From contig NZ_JANIBK010000033.1 of NCBI RefSeq assembly GCF_024505165.1, forward strand, positions 1 through 36,506: a stretch of 36,506 nt of DNA. The letters run 5' to 3'. The notes under the pieces were generated by a model that saw nothing but the letters and a program-made list of their open reading frames with translations, did no database searches and had not been told where the DNA came from. The DNA is from Methylomonas rivi (GTDB lineage Bacteria > Pseudomonadota > Gammaproteobacteria > Methylococcales > Methylomonadaceae). A program made the translations under genes and the position numbers. Of the stretch, positions 16,612 to 23,278 are shown piece by piece (positions within the stretch are counted from its first letter, which is position 1; every line of letters starts with the position of its first letter).

Positions 16612-17175
16612 ATGCAAACCGCCGCGCAAATTTGTTTGAGTGCCGAAGAGTTTCTGGCTTGGGAAGAAACCCAGGTCGAGAAACACGAGTTTGTGGCGGG
16701 CGAAGTGTTTGCGATGACAGGCGCTCGGCAGGATCACGCCATCGCCAGCCTGAACCTTGCCTTGGCCTTGAAACAACGCCTGCGCGGCACGCCTTGTCGA
16801 ACCTATATTGCCGATATGAAGTTACACGTAGAAGCGGCCGATGCGTTTTTCTACCCGGATGTAATGGTGTCCTGCCACCCGGAGGACAGATTAGCCGAAC
16901 ACTATCTGTCACATCCTACGCTTGTTGTCGAAGTCTTGTCCGACTCGACGGCCGACTATGACCGCGGCGGTAAATTCGTCGCCTATCGCAAACTGGACTC
17001 TCTTCAGGAATACCTGATCGTCGACGTCGACAACCGGCGAGTAGAGTGCTTCAGACGCACCAACGACAGCGATTGGCTGTTGCACGATTACGTCGGCGAA
17101 GTCGATTGCGAATTAACCAGCCTGAGCTTAAACCTGCCAATGGCGGAAATTTTTGAAGATATTGCAGCGGCTTAA
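16612..17175 (+). CDS. Uma2-family putative endonuclease (DUF820) inside the pqq operon
   Basis: A 187-residue protein of the Uma2 (DUF820) family, a PD-(D/E)XK restriction-like fold common in cyanobacteria and some methanotrophs, with no proven role. Visible are LSAEEFLAWEE, KHEFVAGEVFAMTGAR, the YPDVMVSC strand with D83, VVEVLSDSTADYDRGGKF with E107 and K121, and YRKLDSLQEYLIVD, so the likely catalytic residues are kept and the gene looks intact. The frame is open upstream through pqqC, but the ATG at 16612 gives the family start; it follows the pqqC stop by 2 bp without a ribosome site of its own, so it is probably translationally coupled. It ends 29 bp before pqqD. Confidence 0.88.
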   Translation: MQTAAQICLSAEEFLAWEETQVEKHEFVAGEVFAMTGARQDHAIASLNLALALKQRLRGTPCRTYIADMKLHVEAADAFFYPDVMVSCHPEDRLAEHYLSHPTLVVEVLSDSTADYDRGGKFVAYRKLDSLQEYLIVDVDNRRVECFRRTNDSDWLLHDYVGEVDCELTSLSLNLPMAEIFEDIAAA

Positions 17176-17204
17176 TCAAGCACCTGCGCAACTAACGGAA
17201 TCCC

Positions 17205-17477
17205 ATGACCATCAACCATGATCAACCGATCAGCTTCTCCCCTCTGCACAGACTTCAGTGGGAAGAAGCCCAGCAAAAATACGTGATACTCTACCCCGAA
17301 GGCATGGTCGAGTTAAATCAAAGCTCGGCGGAAATCCTCAAACTCTGCGATGGCTCGCGCGCGCTGCCGCAAATCGTGGCCGAATTGGAAGAAAAATTTG
17401 CGACCGCCGGCCTGACCAACGACATTACCAACTTTCTAAACGTGGCTTTGCAAAATGGCTGGATCAGACAAGCTTAA
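17205..17477 (+). CDS. pqqD: PQQ peptide chaperone PqqD
   Basis: Binds PqqA and presents it to PqqE. The 90-residue winged-helix RiPP recognition element has [40 protein letters not shown] and the end VALQNGWI, all canonical. The ATG at 17205 gives the usual length. Its last 23 bp overlap the start of pqqE in another frame, which fits tight coupling of the two partners. Confidence 0.96.
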   Translation: MTINHDQPISFSPLHRLQWEEAQQKYVILYPEGMVELNQSSAEILKLCDGSRALPQIVAELEEKFATAGLTNDITNFLNVALQNGWIRQA

Positions 17478-18582
17478 TATCACCCCGCCGCGCTGGCTGC
17501 TGGCCGAGCTGAGCTACAAATGCCCGCTGCAATGCCCGTATTGCTCCAATCCGCTGGATTACGCCAAATACCCTGACGAACTCGGCACCGACGACTGGAA
17601 ACGGGTTTTAAGCGAAGCCCGCAAAATGGGCGCGGTACAATTGGGCTTTTCCGGCGGAGAACCCTTGACTCGCCAGGATTTGTCGGAACTGGTGCGCCAC
17701 GCCCGCGAACTGGGCTATTACTCCAATCTGATCACCTCCGGCTACGGACTGACCGAAGAAAAAATCGTCGAACTGAAACAAGCCGGGCTCGACCATATCC
17801 AGGTCAGTATCCAGGCCAGCACCCAGGAACTCAACGACCATATCGCCGGCACCGCCACCTACCAACACAAGCAGGACGTGGCAAAACTGGTGAAAAAGCA
17901 CGGCTACCCGATGGTGCTGTGCGTGGTGATCCACCGCGAAAATATTCACCAAATGCCGCAAATTCTGGAAATGGCGGAAAACCTGGGCGCCGATTACCTG
18001 GAACTGGCCAATACCCAGTATTACGGCTGGGCGCATTTGAACCGCGACGCCCTGCTGCCGACCAGGGAACAATTCGAGGAAGCGGAAAAAATCGCCCAGG
18101 CCTATAAGGAAAAAGTCGCCGGCAAGATGAAGATTTATTACGTGGTGCCTGACTTCTACGAAGACCGCCCCAAAGCCTGCATGAACGGCTGGGGCACGAC
18201 GTTCCTGACCATCGCGCCGGACGGCACCGCTTTACCCTGCCACTCCGCCCGGGAACTGCCCGGACTGGATTGCCCGAATGTGAAAGATTTCAGCATCGCG
18301 GAAATCTGGAACGAATCCAAAACCTTTAATTTCTTCCGTGGCACCGAATGGATGCAGGAACCCTGCCGCAGCTGCGACGAAAAACACAAGGACTTCGGCG
18401 GCTGCCGCTGCCAGGCATTTTTGTTCAACGGCGACATGTACAGCACCGACCCTGTCTGCGGCAAATCTCCCGAACGCTACCGGATCGACGCGGCCATTGA
18501 CTCGGCCCGCCAACTGGCGCTCTCCGGCGAGGAAAAACCGTTAGTGTTTCGTAACAGCAAAAACTCCAAACAGCTATACTGA
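17455..18582 (+). CDS. pqqE: PqqA peptide cyclase PqqE (radical SAM)
   Basis: Radical S-adenosylmethionine enzyme that forms the Glu-Tyr carbon bond in PqqA. The 375-residue protein has the CxxxCxxC cluster motif at C23, C27 and C30, the GFSGGEPL segment, and a C-terminal SPASM domain with Cys-rich blocks ([37 protein letters not shown]) for auxiliary clusters. The ATG lies inside pqqD. No pqqF or pqqG protease gene follows; the next gene is convergent. Confidence 0.97.
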   Translation: MAGSDKLNITPPRWLLAELSYKCPLQCPYCSNPLDYAKYPDELGTDDWKRVLSEARKMGAVQLGFSGGEPLTRQDLSELVRHARELGYYSNLITSGYGLTEEKIVELKQAGLDHIQVSIQASTQELNDHIAGTATYQHKQDVAKLVKKHGYPMVLCVVIHRENIHQMPQILEMAENLGADYLELANTQYYGWAHLNRDALLPTREQFEEAEKIAQAYKEKVAGKMKIYYVVPDFYEDRPKACMNGWGTTFLTIAPDGTALPCHSARELPGLDCPNVKDFSIAEIWNESKTFNFFRGTEWMQEPCRSCDEKHKDFGGCRCQAFLFNGDMYSTDPVCGKSPERYRIDAAIDSARQLALSGEEKPLVFRNSKNSKQLY

Positions 18583-18619
18583 ACCGGGCGTGCGCGGGCT
18601 GAAACCGCCGCCGACTCGC

Positions 18620-20614
18620 TTAAAACGCAAAACGTACCCCGGCGTTAAAGGCATGGCGGCTTTCGTTCTGCAAGCTTAATACCGTCTCGTACTGGATAAA
18701 GGCCGAGCCGCCATTGGGCAAAGTTGCCGATAACGAACTTCTTAAATTCAAATAATCGCGATCCGGCTTCCCGGAGCGCACCGAGAAGGTATTACCCGAA
18801 AGGTCGTCGACAAAATGAGCCAGTATTCGCCGCGCATCCTTTTGGTACTCGTGTTCCCATTCCAGATTGATCTGCGGATTGAGTACGCCAAACGGCGTAC
18901 TCAAGGCATAATTAATGATGCCCCCCAAACCGCTGGTCACCGATACGATGCTTTGTTCGCCAATCGCCAGATTCAAGCCGTCCGCGCCCTGTTCGCGGTA
19001 AGCGTCGATGCCTACCCGGCTATATTCGCCGCGGCCGCGCAAACCGAATGTCCAGCCTTGCCAGGGATAATCGTAACCCAGCGTGGAACTATAGCGCTGC
19101 TGCATGCCTTGCGCCCGGGCATTCGCCTGTTCGTTGACCGGGCCGAACGCATCGACATACGCAATTTTGCGTGCGCTTTTGTAAGTATTAAAGGTAGCGT
19201 TGGCGATAAAATCGACAAAGGCATTGTCGCCGATCGTGTAGGATCCGAATCCGGATACGGTATAGGCATCGATATCCAATTGGCTGGCGTTGGTATCCAG
19301 TTCCGACCCGGTATAACCGTATCCGCCGGACATCCCCAACAATAATTTCCGGGTCAGCCAATAATCGGCACCCACGCTCGCGCCGTAAGTCTTGGCGCGA
19401 TAACCGGGATCCAGCGGGGTATTGACCCGCTCGCCGGTTTCGAACTGACCGTTTACGAACAAGCCCAAGCGTTCAAACAAATCGCCATCGCCGGCCGCGC
19501 CGCCTTCGGCCCGATAAGGCGCAAGACCGGCCAATGCCGCATTGGGCAGGGCCTGCCCATCTACATTCAGCGACAAACCTTTCAAACTGATGCCGGTAGC
19601 GCCGCCGCGCAGTTCGACCAGGCGCTGATTGATATTGTTAACCTGTATCCGCGATAAACGGCTACCGCTCAGTGCTTGGGTAACGGTTTCTTCATGCGAT
19701 AAATTTTGTAATGCCTGATTGACTTTTTCCAGCCCGCCGGGTTGGTTCAATAACAAGGCGATACCCTCGGCGCGTTCCAGCAAAGCCGGCGAAGCGGACT
19801 CGGTTGTTAAAATATTCTGCACTACTTCGATCAGGGTGGTATCCAGAGGATCGGGCGCGGCATCGCTCAAAGCGGCGTCGGCCACGACGATGGTTACCGT
19901 AGCGTTTGCCTGCCCGCCACTGACGCTGCTGACGGTATAGCTGAAACTATCCGTACCGACAAAGCCGGCCGCCGGCGTGTAGACAAAACCGCCCCGGTCG
20001 GACGTTACGCTGCCGTGCGAAGCGCTACCGATGCTATCCAACTGCGCCACATTGACATCGTTTGCCAGAAAATTCAGGGTCACCGGCTGATCCTTTAGCG
20101 TGCTGTAACTATCGTTATTTGCCACCGGTAACGGATTATCGATAGTCAAGTTGGTGCTGAAACTAGGAAACTGGCTGTTAAAAGTCCCCCCGGAAGCCAT
20201 GGTTTGCCCGCCGTAGATGATGGACATATTGCTGAATTCCTGCCCGCTGATACTGATGTTCAACGGCGTGGCATAAGGCAGCAAGAAACTTTCCGAGAAA
20301 GTGCCGGGGCTTTCAAAAACGCCGTAATCGCCGTAGCTTGCGGAAAACACCGTCTGTTGCGTGTTGGCATTGACGATGCTGATGGAGCCGAAAGCGGCGG
20401 CATCGAAGGTATCGTCGTAAATAAACACTTCGGCGAGCTGCCCGCCCGCCTCGAAGGTCAAGCCCCGGAGTTGCAGCGAATAAAATTCCGCCGAGATTTG
20501 CGAAGCTGTCGGCAACGCTTCGGCGAGCCCCAACACGGAGAACAGCCCCAGATAACAGATCGACAATGCGGATGGCGCGGTACGAAGAGAGGCGACTATC
20601 GGGTTTTCAGCCAT
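18620..20614 (-). CDS. Autotransporter with an Ig-like domain and C-terminal beta-barrel
   Basis: A 664-residue secreted or outer-membrane protein. The N terminus has a hydrophobic segment (about 17-34) that can serve as signal peptide. Residues about 160-245 form a cadherin/Ig-like domain of the kind found in bacterial adhesins (VANNDSYSTLKDQPVTLNFLANDV, GFVYTPAAGFVGTDSFSYTV). A helical linker (about 255-335) follows, then an autotransporter barrel of about 290 residues with aromatic strands and a terminal Phe (NAGVRFAF). The passenger is small and its target unknown; adhesion is a guess from the Ig-like domain. It is convergent with pqqE (37 bp apart) and shows no frameshift. Confidence 0.87.
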   Translation of the reverse strand: MAENPIVASLRTAPSALSICYLGLFSVLGLAEALPTASQISAEFYSLQLRGLTFEAGGQLAEVFIYDDTFDAAAFGSISIVNANTQQTVFSASYGDYGVFESPGTFSESFLLPYATPLNISISGQEFSNMSIIYGGQTMASGGTFNSQFPSFSTNLTIDNPLPVANNDSYSTLKDQPVTLNFLANDVNVAQLDSIGSASHGSVTSDRGGFVYTPAAGFVGTDSFSYTVSSVSGGQANATVTIVVADAALSDAAPDPLDTTLIEVVQNILTTESASPALLERAEGIALLLNQPGGLEKVNQALQNLSHEETVTQALSGSRLSRIQVNNINQRLVELRGGATGISLKGLSLNVDGQALPNAALAGLAPYRAEGGAAGDGDLFERLGLFVNGQFETGERVNTPLDPGYRAKTYGASVGADYWLTRKLLLGMSGGYGYTGSELDTNASQLDIDAYTVSGFGSYTIGDNAFVDFIANATFNTYKSARKIAYVDAFGPVNEQANARAQGMQQRYSSTLGYDYPWQGWTFGLRGRGEYSRVGIDAYREQGADGLNLAIGEQSIVSVTSGLGGIINYALSTPFGVLNPQINLEWEHEYQKDARRILAHFVDDLSGNTFSVRSGKPDRDYLNLRSSLSATLPNGGSAFIQYETVLSLQNESRHAFNAGVRFAF

Positions 20615-20729
20615 CGTATGTTTGTTGTTGCGGTTGGAGCTATCGAAGCGATCAAGGCTAATCCGCCTCGGGGATCATGTAAAGTTTAGTAGTATAGCCG
20701 CGCTTTTCGCGCGGCCGGTTCCCGGCACG

Positions 20730-20766
20730 CCTGCGCCACCTGGAAATTGCTTCCAGGTGGCGCAGG
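20730..20766. repeat. 16-bp perfect hairpin between two minus-strand genes
   Basis: cctgcgccacctggaa (20730-20745) and ttccaggtggcgcagg (20751-20766) pair fully around a 5-nt loop. There is no T-run on either side, so it is not a standard intrinsic terminator, though it lies 34 bp past the stop of the TssB-TssC-like gene. A REP-like element or an mRNA-end stabiliser is possible. I saw no second copy in the window. Confidence 0.7.
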
Positions 20767-20799
20767 CTTCATGAGCGTTAAGCGCATGTTCGAAGCCTA

Positions 20800-22140
20800 T
20801 TAAAAGCCTGCAATACCCCATAACCGCACGCCCCGCCGCTGGCGATAGCCGATCAAGGGCATGATGCCAAGGGTAAAGAGTTCATTCGCTTGCGCCTCGG
20901 TCAGCACGACTTCCGTTCCCGGCTGTAACACCGGCTCGCCTTCCTCCTCATAACTAAAGGCGGGAATGTCGCTAAAAAACAAGGCTTCGGCGCTGTACTC
21001 TTGTGATGCTCTGATCAGCCCGCGCGCCAGTAGCATGGATGCGCAGCCCCACAACAGTTCCTCCGTCCGCGGTATCGCCGAGCATTCCTCAAATTCAAGC
21101 ACATCGATAGGGTCGCGTTTTTGTCCATACGGCAGCCGCAGCAAATAACGCGGATAAGCCAATAGCAGCCTCTGCGCGCTAAAATTTGAACGTCCCTCGG
21201 CTTCGGCGCTCAGTGTCCGTTGAATAAAGCCCTGATCCGCATCGCCTAAAAAACGGCCGCCGCACTGTTGCGCCAAACGGCCGCAATACGACAACAATTC
21301 ACGGTCTTCGCCGCTTTCGGAGCAGCGGAAATGCCCAATTAATACGACTTCCCGCTCGCCGTCCCCTTTTTGAACATGCTGTACTATTTTTTGAGCCAAC
21401 GTCGGGCCGCCGCTTTTCTGTTCGGCCATTAACTCGGCCCGGCTAATATCCAGCAGATAAAAATCGTGCCCGTCGGCAAGCTCCTCGTTCAGCAGTATTT
21501 GAGTGGCCCGCCATAGCGCTTCCAGACTTTGAAAATCCGGGTTGTGTAAAACCGCACACAAGATTTGACCGATAGCCGCATCGATCACATCAAGCCAATG
21601 CCGGTACTGCGGCTCGGTGTTTTTGGTAACAAAAGGCGTTACCATTTGTTTGAGCAGACGCTCGACCGTATCCGGTTCATCGTAGGTCTTCTCAGGTTTC
21701 TTTCCCAAAAGCCGCTCCAGCAACTCATCCTGGCTTTCCGTTACCGCCTCCGGCTCGACAGCCGCCTGTGCCGACGGAAAAAAAGCCTGAATTTTCGCGG
21801 CGGCTTGCGCGGCCGTGACCGGATTGCTCAGTTGCTGTTTTAATACCCGCAAATCCGCAATGAGTTTAACTTTATCCAACCAGGTATCCGGATGAAAATC
21901 CTCCACCGATTCAAAACGCAACTGCAAATGGGTATCGAGTCGGAGGACGGGCGCCATTTCGGCCATGACCCGATCGAAGCTATCGTTATCGATAGCGCGG
22001 ATTTTACGTTGCTCCCATGGCGTATCGCCGGCCCCGGAAAATCCGCCCAAGATATAAAACCGGTAGGCTTGTACTTGTTGGCGGCTTTGCGCGGCGCCGG
22101 ACTTGTTAAAGTCCATGGTAAAGTCGATTCTGCCGGACAT
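20800..22140 (-). CDS. Orphan type VI secretion sheath-like protein, TssB-TssC fusion
   Basis: A 446-residue protein that joins shortened versions of the two sheath proteins. Residues 1 to about 106 look like TssB (VipA): a first strand FTMDF, IRAIDNDSFDRVMAEMAP, LQLRFESVEDFHPDTWLDKV and LIADLRVLKQQL. A linker with Ala/Glu-rich sequence follows (about 107-160). Residues about 180-446 look like TssC (VipB): AVLHNPDFQSLEALWRATQILL (196-217), RYLLRLPYGQKRDPIDVLEFEE (331-352) and the end region PGTEVVLTEAQANELFTLGIMPL. Canonical TssB and TssC total about 650 residues, so this is compact. No hcp, vgrG, clpV, baseplate or membrane-complex gene is in the window. It has its own ATG, divergent from purC. 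Whether it assembles into anything is unknown. Confidence 0.75.
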   Translation of the reverse strand: MSGRIDFTMDFNKSGAAQSRQQVQAYRFYILGGFSGAGDTPWEQRKIRAIDNDSFDRVMAEMAPVLRLDTHLQLRFESVEDFHPDTWLDKVKLIADLRVLKQQLSNPVTAAQAAAKIQAFFPSAQAAVEPEAVTESQDELLERLLGKKPEKTYDEPDTVERLLKQMVTPFVTKNTEPQYRHWLDVIDAAIGQILCAVLHNPDFQSLEALWRATQILLNEELADGHDFYLLDISRAELMAEQKSGGPTLAQKIVQHVQKGDGEREVVLIGHFRCSESGEDRELLSYCGRLAQQCGGRFLGDADQGFIQRTLSAEAEGRSNFSAQRLLLAYPRYLLRLPYGQKRDPIDVLEFEECSAIPRTEELLWGCASMLLARGLIRASQEYSAEALFFSDIPAFSYEEEGEPVLQPGTEVVLTEAQANELFTLGIMPLIGYRQRRGVRLWGIAGF

Positions 22141-22303
22141 CGCACCTCCTCTTGATTTTAGTTTTTATAAACAGTAACAGAGCCCGCACCCGGCAACAAG
22201 CATTGCAAACGATTTTGTAGGCGGGAGAGCCAAGCCGTCCGTGTCCGGCTTATCCGTTAATGATAAAATCCGCCTTTATTTAATTGACAGGTCCTCGCAG
22301 CCC

Positions 22304-23200
22304 ATGAACGCTCCCGCCGCACTGTACGAATCCTCCCTTCCGCACCTGAAACTGCTCGGCCGCGGCAAAGTCCGCGACATGTACGAAATAGACGACAAGC
22401 ACTTATTGATCGTCACCACCGATCGCATGTCGGCGTTTGACGTCATCATGTCCGAAGCGATTCCCGGCAAGGGCCAGGTGTTGACGCAAGTCTCCAATTT
22501 CTGGTTTGAAAAAATGCGCGGCATCATCCCCAATCACTTGGCGGACGACTTGAGCCTGGACCAAGTCGTTCCCGACCCGGCGTTGAGACAGCCCTTAGAA
22601 GGCCGTGCCATTGTCGTGAAACGCTTAAAACCCCTGCCGATCGAAGCCATCGTCCGCGGTTATCTGATAGGGTCTGGCTGGAAAGATTATCTGGCTTGCG
22701 GCGCGGTATGCGGTATCGAATTGCCCGCCGGCCTGCAACAAGCGCAACAACTGCCCGAACCCATTTATACCCCATCCAGCAAAGCCGAAATGGGCGTTCA
22801 CGACGAAAACATCAGTTTTGCCGATACTGTTGCCTTAGTCGGCCAAGAGCTTGCCGAACAAGTCCGCGATGTCAGCATCAAGCTGTATACCACGGCAGCC
22901 GCTTATGCACGCGAGCGCGGCATCATCATCGCCGACACCAAATTCGAATTCGGCCTGGACAACAGCGGCAAATTATATCTGATCGACGAAGCGTTGACCC
23001 CGGACTCCTCCCGATTCTGGCCGGTCGAACAGTACCAAGTCGGCATCAGCCCGCCCAGCTTCGATAAGCAATACTTGCGCGATTATCTGGAAACCCTGGA
23101 TTGGAACAAAACCGCGCCCGGCCCCAGACTGCCCCCGCTGGTCGTGCAAAAATGCGCGGAAAAATATCAGGAAGCCAAGCAAAAACTGACCGGCAAATAG
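22304..23200 (+). CDS. purC: Phosphoribosylaminoimidazole-succinocarboxamide synthase PurC
   Basis: Joins aspartate to CAIR in purine synthesis (SAICAR synthetase). The 298-residue protein is the longer form of the family: [33 protein letters not shown] for ATP binding, [34 protein letters not shown] and [27 protein letters not shown]. The frame is open upstream to 22241, but the ATG at 22304 gives the family start [13 protein letters not shown]. It is transcribed alone and ends at a strong bidirectional terminator. Confidence 0.96.
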   Translation: MNAPAALYESSLPHLKLLGRGKVRDMYEIDDKHLLIVTTDRMSAFDVIMSEAIPGKGQVLTQVSNFWFEKMRGIIPNHLADDLSLDQVVPDPALRQPLEGRAIVVKRLKPLPIEAIVRGYLIGSGWKDYLACGAVCGIELPAGLQQAQQLPEPIYTPSSKAEMGVHDENISFADTVALVGQELAEQVRDVSIKLYTTAAAYARERGIIIADTKFEFGLDNSGKLYLIDEALTPDSSRFWPVEQYQVGISPPSFDKQYLRDYLETLDWNKTAPGPRLPPLVVQKCAEKYQEAKQKLTGK

Positions 23201-23220
23201 GTTCTTTACCGGACCGGATA

Positions 23221-23258
23221 AAAAAGGCCGCATCGCTTGTAACCGATGCGGCCTTTTT
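23221..23258. terminator. Bidirectional terminator between purC and the glucan synthase-like gene
   Basis: aaaaaggccgcatcg (23221-23235) and cgatgcggccttttt (23244-23258) form a 15-bp perfect stem with an 8-nt loop. It has a T-run on the plus strand and an A-run that becomes U on the minus strand, and it sits between two convergent genes, so it can serve both. Confidence 0.93.
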
Positions 23259-23278
23259 ATATTTATTGCGCCGACAAT

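Noticed and set aside
18583-18619. Possible terminator between pqqE and the autotransporter gene
   Set aside because: GC-rich but no clean stem with a T-run could be drawn on either strand.
20615-22303. A hidden type VI secretion or contractile injection cluster around the TssB-TssC-like gene
   Set aside because: The neighbours are an autotransporter and purC; no Hcp, VgrG, ClpV, baseplate or tube gene was found on either strand.
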